Source: Veillonella sp. AM51-8BH (GTDB lineage: Bacteria; Bacillota; Negativicutes; Veillonellales; Veillonellaceae). From it: a DNA stretch of 64,000 nt. Below, in pieces: positions 9,379 through 19,066 of the stretch; the stretch's first letter is position 1, and every line of letters begins with the position of its first letter. A program made the translations under genes and the position numbers. The notes beneath the pieces were generated by a model, which had not been told where the DNA came from, made no database searches, and worked only from the letters and a program-made list of their open reading frames with translations. The stretch is taken from positions 1-64,000 of the forward strand of contig NZ_QSDY01000001.1 of the NCBI RefSeq assembly GCF_003463825.1, in the 5' to 3' direction.

Positions 9379-12222
9379 ATGAAACAATTACAAGATATAA
9401 TAAAAACTTTGCAAACAACGCATGTAGAAGGTAATACAGCTGTTAAAGTATTAGATATTACAGCTGATTCTCGTGCTGTAAAAGTAGGTAGTTTATTTAT
9501 TGCTTTAGATGGTGCCACTGTAGATGGTCATAATTATGTAAATAAAGCTGTTGAAGCTGGTGCAGTAGCAGTACTTGTATCTAAACCAGTAGAGGTAAGT
9601 GGTGATGTTTGTGTTATCACTGTAGAGGACACTCGTAAAGCCATGATGGCATGTGTCCCATATTTCTTTGATTATCCAGCAAATTCCATGCGTATGATTG
9701 GCGTTACTGGTACGAATGGTAAAACGACTACAACGCATATGATTCGCCATATTTTGAAAGCTCAAGGTCATAAAGTGGGCGTTATTGGTACTGTTCATAT
9801 TATGATTGGTGATACAACATATCCAATTCATAATACGACACCTGATGTAGTGGATTTGCAACATATTCTTCATCAAATGGTAGAGGAAGGTGTTACACAT
9901 TGCGTAATGGAGGTTTCTTCACACGCATTGGCATTGGGGCGAGTTTCTGGTGTTGAATATGATACAGCGGTATTTACAAACTTAACACAAGATCATTTGG
10001 ACTTTCACAAGACCTTTGAAAATTATTTGGCAGCTAAGTGTAAATTATTTGAACAAGTTAGCGCACCTAATCAAACTAAATCTGGTAAAGGGGCTATCAT
10101 TAATATCGATGACGAATATGGTCATCGTGTAATTGAGAAAACAACGGCACCTATCATTACTTACAGTATTGATGGTAAAGGTACGTTGAATGCTCATGAT
10201 GTAGAAATGACACCTAAGTCTAGCCGTTATACTGTCTCTTATGATGGCCATGACTATACAGTAGCTATGAATACCACAGGTCTATTTAATGTGTATAACA
10301 CATTAGCAGCTATCGGTGCTTGTTTGTTAGAAGGTATCTCCATGGAAGATATCGATAAAGCATTGAAAACATTTAGCGCTGTGCCTGGCCGTTTTGAGCT
10401 CATTGAAGAAGGTCAACCATTTGCTGTGGTTGTAGATTATGCACATACACCAGATGGGCTAGAAAACATTCTACAAACTGCAAAGGCTATTCAAGAAAAT
10501 CGCATTATTGTAGTCTTTGGTTGTGGTGGTGACCGAGATGCGACAAAACGCCCTATCATGGGTCGTATTGCTGCACAATATGGTGATGTAGTATATGTAA
10601 CATCTGATAATCCTCGTACAGAGGATCCTGTACAAATTGTGAAAGATGTAGAAGTAGGCGTTAAAGAAGGCCTTCGTGAAGGCTCTCATTATGAAGTAAT
10701 CGTTGATCGTCGGGAAGCGATTCAACATGCAATAAAAAATGCAAAACCTGGGGATATTGTACTAATTGCTGGTAAGGGGCATGAGGATTACCAAATCTTA
10801 AAGGATAAAACGATTCATTTTGATGATCGTGAAGAGGCGCGAGCAGCCTCAAGGAGATCTAATATGGCAGAATTTACATTGTCTCAAGTGGTAGAAGCCA
10901 CAGAAGGGACGAGTACACATACCGAAAATATTAAGTTCTTAGATGTATCTACTGATACAAGAACGATTGAATCAGGCTTTTTGTTTGTAGCCTTAAAAGG
11001 TGATACCTTTGATGGTCATGATTTCATCAACACGGCCATTGAAAAGGGTGCTACAGGTGCAATCGTAGAAAAAGGTCGTGCCGTAGAAGGTATTGTTTGT
11101 ATTGAGGTAGAAAATACCTTGGTAGCATATCAAAACTTGGCACGTTACCATCGTCGCCGTTTCGATATTCCTGTAGTGGCTATTACTGGTTCCTCTGGTA
11201 AAACTACGACAAAGGAAATGGTGGCCGCTGTACTTGGTACAGAATTTAATGTTTTGAAAACTGAAAAAAACTTTAATAATGAAATTGGTTTGCCAAAAAC
11301 ATTGTTGCGCTTAACTGCAGAACATCAAGCATGTGTCGTAGAGATGGGCATGCGTGGCCTTGGTCAAATTGAAGAGCTTGCATTGATTGCGGAACCAACT
11401 ATGGGCATTATTACCAATGTTGGTACTAGCCATATTGAGTTGTTAGGCTCTCGTGAAGCCATTGCACAAGCTAAAGGTGAATTAATTCGTTGTTTGCCTG
11501 AAAATAGTGTGGCTATTCTCAATGAAGATGATCCATATGTTAAGGCTATGGATAGCCTTGCTAAGGGTAAAACTATTACCTATGGTATTGAACGCAACGC
11601 TACTTGTATTGGTAGCCATTTGCGTTATAAAAAAGACGGTATTAAGTTTACTTGCAAATGTTATGACGAAGTCTTCGATATCTTCTTACCTATGATTGGT
11701 GAACACAATGTATATGATGCATTGGCAGCAATTGTAGCTGGTCGTGTTTTGGGGATTAAATCCAACACCATTCGTAAAGGCTTAAGCGAGTTTACTGGCA
11801 CTCCTATGCGCCAAGAAATCGTACCATTTGAAGATATTGTTATCTTAAATGATGCATATAATGCAAATCCTTCCTCTATGGCTGAAGCGATTAAAGCATT
11901 AGGTCAACTAGAAGGTAAACGTAAAATCGCTATGCTTGGTGATATGCTTGAGCTTGGTGATTATACTGAACAGGCGCATCGTGAAATTGGTCAATTGCTT
12001 GCTGAAGAAGGCTATAGTGTAGTATTCACATTTGGTGATGCTGCGGCCTTCATCGCTAAGGAAGCAAAAAAAGCAGGTTTAACTGCATTCCGTTGTAATA
12101 GCCATTTGGAAATGGCTAATGCCTATAGCGATATTCGTGAAAAAGGGGATGTTATCCTTGTCAAAGGTTCCCGAGGCTTGCGAATGGAACGGGTTGTTGA
12201 AGAATTAAAAGATCGAGAATAA
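9379..12222 (+). CDS. murE/murF: Bifunctional MurE-MurF ligase (fusion)
   Basis: Two Mur ligases in one 947-residue frame. Residues 1 to about 490 are MurE, adding meso-diaminopimelate to UDP-MurNAc-L-Ala-D-Glu: P-loop GVTGTNGKTTTT near 113-124 and DNPR at 410-413, the meso-DAP specificity motif. From residue 496 the protein is MurF, adding D-Ala-D-Ala: it begins MAEFTLSQVV, with P-loop ITGSSGKTTTKEM near 602 and LNDAYNANPSSM. The start at ATG 9379 follows AAAGGAGA. The junction contains AAGGAG (10851-10856) and ATG (10864) with normal spacing, so separate MurF translation is possible. The frame is uninterrupted; a single-base deletion could not create this fusion, whereas an insertion could, so I take it as probably real. 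Confidence 0.9.
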   Translation: MKQLQDIIKTLQTTHVEGNTAVKVLDITADSRAVKVGSLFIALDGATVDGHNYVNKAVEAGAVAVLVSKPVEVSGDVCVITVEDTRKAMMACVPYFFDYPANSMRMIGVTGTNGKTTTTHMIRHILKAQGHKVGVIGTVHIMIGDTTYPIHNTTPDVVDLQHILHQMVEEGVTHCVMEVSSHALALGRVSGVEYDTAVFTNLTQDHLDFHKTFENYLAAKCKLFEQVSAPNQTKSGKGAIINIDDEYGHRVIEKTTAPIITYSIDGKGTLNAHDVEMTPKSSRYTVSYDGHDYTVAMNTTGLFNVYNTLAAIGACLLEGISMEDIDKALKTFSAVPGRFELIEEGQPFAVVVDYAHTPDGLENILQTAKAIQENRIIVVFGCGGDRDATKRPIMGRIAAQYGDVVYVTSDNPRTEDPVQIVKDVEVGVKEGLREGSHYEVIVDRREAIQHAIKNAKPGDIVLIAGKGHEDYQILKDKTIHFDDREEARAASRRSNMAEFTLSQVVEATEGTSTHTENIKFLDVSTDTRTIESGFLFVALKGDTFDGHDFINTAIEKGATGAIVEKGRAVEGIVCIEVENTLVAYQNLARYHRRRFDIPVVAITGSSGKTTTKEMVAAVLGTEFNVLKTEKNFNNEIGLPKTLLRLTAEHQACVVEMGMRGLGQIEELALIAEPTMGIITNVGTSHIELLGSREAIAQAKGELIRCLPENSVAILNEDDPYVKAMDSLAKGKTITYGIERNATCIGSHLRYKKDGIKFTCKCYDEVFDIFLPMIGEHNVYDALAAIVAGRVLGIKSNTIRKGLSEFTGTPMRQEIVPFEDIVILNDAYNANPSSMAEAIKALGQLEGKRKIAMLGDMLELGDYTEQAHREIGQLLAEEGYSVVFTFGDAAAFIAKEAKKAGLTAFRCNSHLEMANAYSDIREKGDVILVKGSRGLRMERVVEELKDRE
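10851..10866 (+). promoter_or_regulatory. Internal ribosome site and ATG at the MurE-MurF junction
   Basis: AAGGAG, 7 bases, then ATG opens exactly where MurF homology begins (MAEFTLSQ). In another frame a TAA lies at 10860-10862 just before this ATG. It looks like the remains of a former murE stop and murF start. Confidence 0.55.
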
Positions 12223-12228
12223 ATGGTT

Positions 12229-12250
12229 ACGGCTAGTTATATCTAGCCGT
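12229..12250 (+). other. Intergenic hairpin between murE/murF and mraY
   Basis: ACGGCTAG, a TTATAT loop and CTAGCCGT make a perfect 8-bp stem without a following U-tract. More likely an RNA-processing or stability element than a strong terminator. Confidence 0.45.
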
Positions 12251-12280
12251 CATCTGTTTATTAATGAGTAGAGGGTTCAT

Positions 12281-13267
12281 ATGATATATCATATTCTATT
12301 AGCCTTTGTAGTGACCTTTATCATTACAGTAGTGCTAGGTAAAATTGCTATTCCTATGTTGCGTTCTTTACACGCACAACAAAGTATTCGTGAAGAAGGT
12401 CCAGAAAGTCATCAGGCGAAAGCGGGTACGCCAACAATGGGTGGTGCCTTCATGATGATCGCCCTTGTTCTTGGTGTTGCTATTTTCGCACCATGGAATG
12501 TAGGTACAGGCATGTTATTGTTTTTAACATTGGGTCATTGTTTATTGGGCTTTTTTGATGATTTTGTAAAAGCCGTTAAAAAACGTAATCTTGGCTTAAC
12601 AGCTAAGCAAAAATTGCTAGGTCAATTTATTTTGGCGGCCATATTCTGTTACTGTATTACTGAAATTATGGTTATTCCTACGACATTGTGGATTCCTGTA
12701 GCAGATATTCACCTTCAATTAGGTTGGGCTTATTATGTATTGGCATTTTTAATTATCGTAGGTGCTACGAATGCCGTAAATCTTACAGATGGTCTTGATG
12801 GTTTAGCTAGTGGTACATCGGCTGTAGCTGCCATTGCCTTTTCTGTTATCGGCCTTATGGCTGCATCCACAACAAATTCTATTGGTGCTGAAAGCGTTGC
12901 TTACTATGGCGCCATTGTAGCCGCTGTATGCCTTGGTTTCTTGGTATACAATGTAAACCCTGCAAAAGTATTTATGGGCGATACAGGTTCTTTAGCATTA
13001 GGTGGCGCTTTTGCGGCGATGGCAATTCTTACAAAAACAGAATTATTACTCGTTGTCATTGGCGGTATTTTTGTTATGGAAGCGTTATCCGTTATTATTC
13101 AAGTTATTTCCTTTAAAACTCGTGGTGTACGAGTGTTTAAAATGAGCCCTATTCACCATCATTTTGAGTTGTCTGGTTGGGCTGAACAAACTGTTGTTAA
13201 TCGCTTCTGGTTTGGTGGTGCTGTATTAGCTGTTATTGGTGTCATTTTAGCGACTATAACTTTGTAA
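12281..13267 (+). CDS. mraY: Phospho-N-acetylmuramoyl-pentapeptide transferase MraY
   Basis: Integral membrane enzyme that transfers phospho-MurNAc-pentapeptide to undecaprenyl phosphate, making lipid I on the inner face of the cytoplasmic membrane. At 328 residues it has the usual length and about ten hydrophobic segments. Diagnostic motifs are present: GTPTMGG near residue 49, the acidic FFDDFVK, NLTDGLDGLASG, NPAKVFMGDTGSLALGG, and the histidine motif SPIHHHFELSGW near the C-terminus. GAGGG precedes the ATG at 12281. Its substrate is the product of the preceding MurE-MurF protein and its product goes to MurG three genes on. Confidence 0.97.
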   Translation: MIYHILLAFVVTFIITVVLGKIAIPMLRSLHAQQSIREEGPESHQAKAGTPTMGGAFMMIALVLGVAIFAPWNVGTGMLLFLTLGHCLLGFFDDFVKAVKKRNLGLTAKQKLLGQFILAAIFCYCITEIMVIPTTLWIPVADIHLQLGWAYYVLAFLIIVGATNAVNLTDGLDGLASGTSAVAAIAFSVIGLMAASTTNSIGAESVAYYGAIVAAVCLGFLVYNVNPAKVFMGDTGSLALGGAFAAMAILTKTELLLVVIGGIFVMEALSVIIQVISFKTRGVRVFKMSPIHHHFELSGWAEQTVVNRFWFGGAVLAVIGVILATITL

Positions 13268-13351
13268 GATAATACTTAACGGAAGCCGCAAATAATGGTA
13301 TGCTTATAAGATAGGAATACATTATTTTTGTTGATAATTTAGGTGATACAG

Positions 13352-14721
13352 ATGGAATACGGAGACAAACATATACTTGTTCTGGGCGCTGGTGCCAGCG
13401 GTATAGGCGCATCTTGGGTGTTAGCTCAAGTTGGGGCCCATGTAGTATTAAATGATTATAAGCCTGTTACACTCCCTGCAGATGAGGAAAAAAGACTAGT
13501 ATCAGCGGGTGTAGATATTATTACAGGTCGACAAGATGAATCCTTGCTTGATGGCGTGAATCGTATTGTTATTTCTCCAGGTATTTCTCTAGATATTCCC
13601 ATTGTAAAAGCTGCTCAAGCGCGTGGGATTGATGTAGTTAGTGAAGTTGAAGTAGCTTATGAGTTATCTAAATCTCCAATTGTAGCTGTTACAGGTACAA
13701 ATGGTAAGACTACAACTACAACATTATTAACTAAGGTATTGGAAGGAACTGGAAAACCAGTTCGCGTTGGTGGTAATATAGGGGATTCCCTCAGTGAAGT
13801 TGCCTATTCCATGCCAGCAGATGGTTTCTTGGTAGCTGAACTATCTAGCTATCAATTAGAAACAATTAAGCATTTTAGACCGATTGGTGCTATTATGCTC
13901 AATATTACACCAGATCATTTAGCTCGTCACAAGACGATGGAAAATTATATTGCTGCAAAGGAACGAATCTTTGAAAATCAATTAAGTACAGATTTTATGG
14001 TGCTTAATATTGATGATCCAATTGTGGCAGATATGGAACATCGTGTGCCTAGCCATATCCTTAAAATTAGTCAACATCAAGTGGTACCAAATGGTGCCTA
14101 CTATGATAAAGGGCAATGTTATGTAACAAAGGATGGTAAGGCAACGCCTGTTATTGGAAGCGATGATATCCATATTCCAGGTAGTCATAATATTGAAAAT
14201 ATTTTAACTGTTATCGCTTTAACCTATGCGTTAGGTGTGCCCGTAGAAACTATCCATCGCATTATTAGCGAGTTCCATGGTGTTGAACATCGATTAGAAC
14301 GAGTTAAAACGATTGATGGCGTTACATTCTATAATGACTCTAAAGCTACTAATGTTGACTCTGTTGTAAAAGCATTAGAATCCTTTGATCAATCAGTTAT
14401 TTTATTAGCTGGTGGTCATGATAAAATGACTCCTTTAGAAGATTTTATGCAGCTTGTTAAAGATCATACAAAAGCTGTTATCTTTATGGGGGAAGCGGCG
14501 GATCGATTTGAAGCTGCTGCAAAAGAGGCTGGCGTTCAGCTATTTACAGAGCTTCATCTATGAAAGATGCTGTTGAACAAGGTTATAAATTGGCTGACCA
14601 AGGTGATATTGTATTATTATCACCAGCTTGTTCAAGCTTTGATTGGTATAGCTGTTTTGAAGAACGTGGCGATGATTTCAAAAATTGTGTTCATATGTTG
14701 CAAGAAGGGAGACACCATTAA
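13352..14721 (+). CDS. murD: UDP-N-acetylmuramoylalanine-D-glutamate ligase MurD, frameshifted
   Basis: Adds D-glutamate to UDP-MurNAc-L-alanine in the cytoplasm. Begins at ATG 13352 (MEYGDKHILVLGAGASG) after TAGGTG. The P-loop VTGTNGKTTTTT, LSSYQLE, ITPDHLARH and YNDSKATN are all intact. Near 14549 the frame ends prematurely in ELHL: ACAGAGCTTC stands for ACAGAAGCTTC, one A missing. Restoring it reads TEASSMKDAVEQGYKLA and continues to LLSPACSSFDWY and TAA 14719-14721, total 456 residues, normal for MurD. Its stop overlaps the murG ATG by one base (TAATG). The usual ftsW neighbour is absent. Confidence 0.94.
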
Positions 14722-15830
14722 TGAAACGTATCATTATTTCAGGTGGTGGCACCGGTGGACATATATATCCAGCAATAACTATATATAAGGAAATTATGAA
14801 GCAGAACCCTGATGCACAGGTTTTATATGTAGGAACTGAAAAGGGCTTAGAGGCAACCTTAGTGCCTAAAGAAGGCATTGAGTTTACTACATTACCCGTA
14901 CAAGGTTTGCAACGTAAATTATCTTTTGGTACGTTGGTGACGTTAGGTAAGACTGCTTTCTCTCTTGTGAAAGCCAATACAATCATTTCTAACTTTAAGC
15001 CGGATGTAGTTATTGGTACTGGTGGTTATGTCTGTGGTCCTATTCTCATGGCTGCAGCATTACGCAACATTCCAACATTGATACAGGAACAAAATGTCAT
15101 TGCAGGTATTACAAATAAAATTCTAAGCCGTTTTGTTGATGTAGTAGCCGTGGGCTACAAGGATGCAGAAGCATCTTTTTCAAAGGCAAAACGCGTAGTG
15201 TATACTGGTAACCCAGTACGCCCTGATGTATTAGTCGATACTAGAGCTGATGGACGTAATTATTTTAATTTAAGTGATGACACATTTACAGTTCTCATAG
15301 CAGGTGGCTCTCGGGGGGCGCGAACTATCAATAATGCTATGATTGATGTACATAAGCATTTTCAAGGAACAAAAGGAATCAAATTAATCCATATTACAGG
15401 GGACGGAGAATACAAATCTGTGTTATCTCAGCTTGGTATTACCGATGGTGATGGTTTAGGTGATTCTTCAGTGATTCTGCCATATCTACATGATATGCCA
15501 AAAGCTTTGGCAGCAGCTGATTTAGCAGTCTTTAGATCTGGTGCTATCGGTCTTGCTGAGCTGGCGGTTCGAGGTATTCCATCTGTGTTGGTACCATATC
15601 CATATGCAGCGGAAGATCATCAAACATATAATGCCCGTATCTTTGTTCAAGAAGGGGCTGCTCATATGATCGTTGATCAAATGTTAAGTGCTCATGATTT
15701 GATAGGGGAAATTGAAATGTTTATGGCCAATCGTGATTTATTGTCACAAATGGGAGAACGAGCATTGCAATTAGGGAAACCAAATGCGGCTCATGATATT
15801 GCAAAATTAGCATTATCTATTGCAAAGTAA
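14721..15830 (+). CDS. murG: UDP-GlcNAc:lipid I N-acetylglucosaminyltransferase MurG
   Basis: Peripheral membrane GT-B glycosyltransferase that adds GlcNAc to lipid I to form lipid II. The 369-residue protein starts at ATG 14721 (MKRIIISGGGTGGHIYPA), preceded by GAAGGGAGA, and shows the N-terminal GGTGGHIYPA glycine loop, VIGTGGYVCGPILMAA, QEQNVIAGITNKIL, the GGSRGAR loop and the donor-binding stretch FRSGAIGLAELAVRGIPSVL followed by PYPYAAEDHQTYNA. It is translationally coupled to murD by a one-base overlap. Confidence 0.96.
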   Translation: MKRIIISGGGTGGHIYPAITIYKEIMKQNPDAQVLYVGTEKGLEATLVPKEGIEFTTLPVQGLQRKLSFGTLVTLGKTAFSLVKANTIISNFKPDVVIGTGGYVCGPILMAAALRNIPTLIQEQNVIAGITNKILSRFVDVVAVGYKDAEASFSKAKRVVYTGNPVRPDVLVDTRADGRNYFNLSDDTFTVLIAGGSRGARTINNAMIDVHKHFQGTKGIKLIHITGDGEYKSVLSQLGITDGDGLGDSSVILPYLHDMPKALAAADLAVFRSGAIGLAELAVRGIPSVLVPYPYAAEDHQTYNARIFVQEGAAHMIVDQMLSAHDLIGEIEMFMANRDLLSQMGERALQLGKPNAAHDIAKLALSIAK

Positions 15831-15844
15831 CAAGGAGAGGTTTT

Positions 15845-17227
15845 ATGTTAGACGGTATTCATAAGATTCACCTTATTGGTATAGGTGGGTCTGGCATGCG
15901 TGCTATAGCGAATATTTTAATTCAAAAAGGTTATGATGTATCTGGTTCAGATGTAACTGAATCTGCAGTTATTGAAAAGTTCAGAAATATGGGCGCTACC
16001 GTTCATATTGGTCATAATAAAGAGTATGTAAATGGCGTTGATGCTGTAGTTCGTTCTACAGCTATTCGCGAAGATAATCCTGAAATTGTAGCGGCAAAAG
16101 AACAAGGTATTACAATTTTGCACCGTTCCGATATTGTAAAAGCTGTGTTAGACGTAACAGATGGCATTGCAGTAGCCGGCGCACACGGTAAAACTTCTAC
16201 TACTTCAATGATTGGTCAAATTTTAGTAGAAGCAGATGCTGATCCAACAGTTATTATTGGTGGTGAAGTAGATTATTTAAAAGGTAGTAGTTGCCTTGGC
16301 AAAGGCCATTTTTCTGTAGTAGAAGCAGATGAAAGTGATGGGTCTTTCTTGAAACTACGTCCACACACAATTGTTATTACTAATATTGAAGATGATCATA
16401 TGGATCATTACAAAACAATGGATAATTTGCTAAATGCATTCTGTGAGTTTGTTGAAACCTTACCAGAATCTGGCAAAGCAATCGTATGTGGTGATAATGA
16501 AAATATTCGCTACATTATGAGTCGTGTAAATCGTAACTTCATTACATATGGCTTAAGCGATAATAATGACTATGTAGCTAAAAATATTCATTATGTAGAT
16601 TCTACATTGGTTTATGATGTATATCATAAGGGTGTAAATATTGAGCGTATTCGCTTGCGTGTTCCTGGTGAACATAATGTATTGAACTCCTTGGCTGCCT
16701 TTATTGTGGCTCATGATTGCTGTGGTGTAGAAACACGTATCATTACTAAGGGCTTAGGTAAATTTATCGGTGCAAAACGTCGTTTTGAAACGAAAGGTCA
16801 TGTAGCCGGTGTATGGGTTGTTGATGACTATGCTCATCATCCTACAGAGATTAAAGCTACGTTGAAAGCTGCAAAAGAGTTAGAAAAACATCGTGTTATC
16901 TGTGTATTCCAACCACATCGCTTTACTCGTACTAGCTTGCTAAAGGATGAATTTGCCACTGCTTTCACAAACGCTGATGAAGTCTATATGACAGATATTT
17001 ATAGCTCTGGCGAAGATCCAATCCCTGGAATTGATGGACATACGATTCCAAATGCTATTAAAGCGGCCACAGGTCAAGATGTAAATTATGTGCCGTCTGT
17101 TGACGATTTACCTGAAGTATTAGCTAAAGTAGTGAGACCTAATGACTTGGTTATCACCATGGGCGCAGGTTCTATTAATCAATATGGACCAAAATTATTA
17201 ACTATATTGGAGGAAGGCTTACAATGA
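15845..17227 (+). CDS. murC: UDP-N-acetylmuramate-L-alanine ligase MurC
   Basis: First amino-acid ligase of the pathway, joining L-alanine to UDP-MurNAc with ATP. It has 460 residues, the family's normal size. Seen motifs: HLIGIGGSGMRAIA at the N-terminal UDP-binding domain, the P-loop AVAGAHGKTSTTSMIG, EADESDGSFL, NIEDDHMDHY, VPGEHNVLN and DDYAHHPTEI. AAGGAGAGG lies just ahead of ATG 15845. The last four bases (ATGA, 17224-17227) overlap the ddl start. murB, often nearby, is not in this cluster. Confidence 0.96.
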   Translation: MLDGIHKIHLIGIGGSGMRAIANILIQKGYDVSGSDVTESAVIEKFRNMGATVHIGHNKEYVNGVDAVVRSTAIREDNPEIVAAKEQGITILHRSDIVKAVLDVTDGIAVAGAHGKTSTTSMIGQILVEADADPTVIIGGEVDYLKGSSCLGKGHFSVVEADESDGSFLKLRPHTIVITNIEDDHMDHYKTMDNLLNAFCEFVETLPESGKAIVCGDNENIRYIMSRVNRNFITYGLSDNNDYVAKNIHYVDSTLVYDVYHKGVNIERIRLRVPGEHNVLNSLAAFIVAHDCCGVETRIITKGLGKFIGAKRRFETKGHVAGVWVVDDYAHHPTEIKATLKAAKELEKHRVICVFQPHRFTRTSLLKDEFATAFTNADEVYMTDIYSSGEDPIPGIDGHTIPNAIKAATGQDVNYVPSVDDLPEVLAKVVRPNDLVITMGAGSINQYGPKLLTILEEGLQ

Positions 17228-18156
17228 AAGATAAAAAAATAATCGTATTGATGGGTGGTCCTTCCAAAGAGGCGGAAGTATCTCGCCGTACTGGTGCTGC
17301 TATTGCGGAAGCACTTGAAAGCAAAGGTTATAATGCCCAAACATTAGAACTTAATCCACGTACTGTTTTAAAAGATATTGAAGCCCTCGGTGGTGAAGTA
17401 GTATTCAATGCCATTCACGGCCGTTATGGTGAAGACGGTGCATTACAAGGCTTATTAGAAATGGCTGAAATTCCATACACTGGGTCCGGTATTATGGCTC
17501 ATGCAGTAGGGATGAATAAAAAAGTAAGTAAAGATGTGTTTAAAGGTGCCAATATTCCTACGGCGGCTTCCGAGTCCTTCAATGGCAATCTTGAATCTGC
17601 AGAGGCTATTATTGAACACATCCGTAAAGATTTTACAATTCCAGTAGTTGTGAAATCTGCCACTCAAGGTTCTAGTATTGGGGTTACTATCGTTCGCGAT
17701 GAAGCTCAGTTAGAAGCGGCTGTAACAGAAGCTCTTAAATATGACCCTATTCTCGTGGTAGAACAATTCCTTGATGGTCGTGAATTTACAGTATCTGTTT
17801 TAGATGGTAAAGCATTGTCTGTTATTGAAATTCGTCCACATTCTGGTGAATATGACTACAAGAGTAAGTATACTGTAGGTGCTACAGAGTATTTAGTGCC
17901 AGCACCTATTAGTGAAGAAATGACTGCTGAAATGCAACGCATTGGGGAACTTGTATATCGCGAAGTACAAGGCAGTGGGGTTATTCGTGTTGATGTTATG
18001 ACAGATCATGCCGATAAGATGTATGTTCTTGAATATAACACTGTGCCTGGTATGACAGCAACGTCTTTAGTACCAAAAGCAGCTAAAGAAATGGGAATCG
18101 ACTTCCCAACATTATGTGAAAAAATTCTATTAACAGCTAGTATAGGGAAATTTTAA
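17224..18156 (+). CDS. ddl: D-alanine-D-alanine ligase
   Basis: ATP-grasp enzyme making the D-Ala-D-Ala dipeptide used by the MurF half of the upstream fusion. The 310 residues include the N-terminal GGPSKEAEVSRRTG, FNAIHGRYGEDGALQG, the ATP-grasp region PVVVKSATQGSSIGVT, the VEQFLDGREFTVSVL lid strand, and the C-terminal VIRVDVMTD and LEYNTVPGMTATSLVPKAA metal and substrate motifs. Tyr in SKYTVGATEYLVPAP is consistent with D-Ala-D-Ala rather than D-Ala-D-Lac specificity. It overlaps murC by four bases, indicating coupled translation. Confidence 0.95.
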   Translation: MKDKKIIVLMGGPSKEAEVSRRTGAAIAEALESKGYNAQTLELNPRTVLKDIEALGGEVVFNAIHGRYGEDGALQGLLEMAEIPYTGSGIMAHAVGMNKKVSKDVFKGANIPTAASESFNGNLESAEAIIEHIRKDFTIPVVVKSATQGSSIGVTIVRDEAQLEAAVTEALKYDPILVVEQFLDGREFTVSVLDGKALSVIEIRPHSGEYDYKSKYTVGATEYLVPAPISEEMTAEMQRIGELVYREVQGSGVIRVDVMTDHADKMYVLEYNTVPGMTATSLVPKAAKEMGIDFPTLCEKILLTASIGKF

Positions 18157-18183
18157 GGGCTAATAGAAGATAAGGAGTTAACT

Positions 18184-19038
18184 ATGGATGATAAGCAAAA
18201 CCATCCATCCAACTCTGGGGAGATGCAGTCTTCTACACCTGTTCGTGATGAACGGGCTGTATTTAGAAAACGAGTGTTAAAAATCGGTGGTGCAGTTACT
18301 CTCGTGTTGGTGGGGTTGTTTACACTACCTATTCCTTTTGGATCCTTAAAAGTTACTGGATCGGATAAGGTAACTGTACAAGATGTAATGGTAGCAGGTG
18401 ATATACATGAACCTGTTAATATATTGCAAATTAGTACAGAAAAATTAAAAACTAGATTGTCGAAAGACTTACGTGTCGAAGAGGCTCAAATTAGCTATCA
18501 GTTGCCACTTACAATGGTGGTAAATGTGGTGGAACGCAAGGCTGTTGCCGTTGTACCCGCTCAGTTTGGATATTTGACCCTTGATGGTAAAGGTCAAGTG
18601 ATTGCATCTGAGCCTGCTATTCAAGATACATCGGTGCCTATGATTTCTGGTGTAAAAGCTGGAAATATACTCTTAGGAGATACGGTGGTAGATAAGCCGA
18701 TATTGGCTGCTCTTGAATATTTGAACTCTCTTGATGAGGAGACATTCAAGAATATTGCAGAGGTTAATATCGGAGATCCTGATGCAATAATGGCATATAC
18801 TGTTTCAGGTGTGCAGATTCGACTGGGAGATGGCAAAGACTTAGCAAAAAAAGCAGAGCTAACTCAGTCGATGTTACAAGATATTAAAAAGACTCATGGT
18901 AATGTACAGTATATAGATGTAAATGTTTCGTCACCGTACATTAAAACCGATGTGATGCCAGAAGGCAAAAAGCATCAAAATGGAGCACCGACTACAGAAA
19001 ATTCATCTACTAAGAAGGATGAGACAAAAACAAGATAA
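18184..19038 (+). CDS. ftsQ: Cell division protein FtsQ/DivIB
   Basis: Bitopic divisome scaffold. In 284 residues there is a cytoplasmic tail (1-36), a membrane helix at about 37-55 (IGGAVTLVLVGLFTLPI), and a POTRA-type domain beginning FGSLKVTGSDKVTVQDVMVA and followed by the FtsQ domain (VEEAQISYQLPLTMVVNVVERKAVA). The C-terminus is a hydrophilic Thr/Lys-rich tail. AAGGAG precedes ATG 18184. Position between ddl and the DUF881 gene matches the Firmicute order around divIB. Confidence 0.9.
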   Translation: MDDKQNHPSNSGEMQSSTPVRDERAVFRKRVLKIGGAVTLVLVGLFTLPIPFGSLKVTGSDKVTVQDVMVAGDIHEPVNILQISTEKLKTRLSKDLRVEEAQISYQLPLTMVVNVVERKAVAVVPAQFGYLTLDGKGQVIASEPAIQDTSVPMISGVKAGNILLGDTVVDKPILAALEYLNSLDEETFKNIAEVNIGDPDAIMAYTVSGVQIRLGDGKDLAKKAELTQSMLQDIKKTHGNVQYIDVNVSSPYIKTDVMPEGKKHQNGAPTTENSSTKKDETKTR

Positions 19039-19066
19039 ATAAGGTCATGTTGAAAATAAAAGGTAG

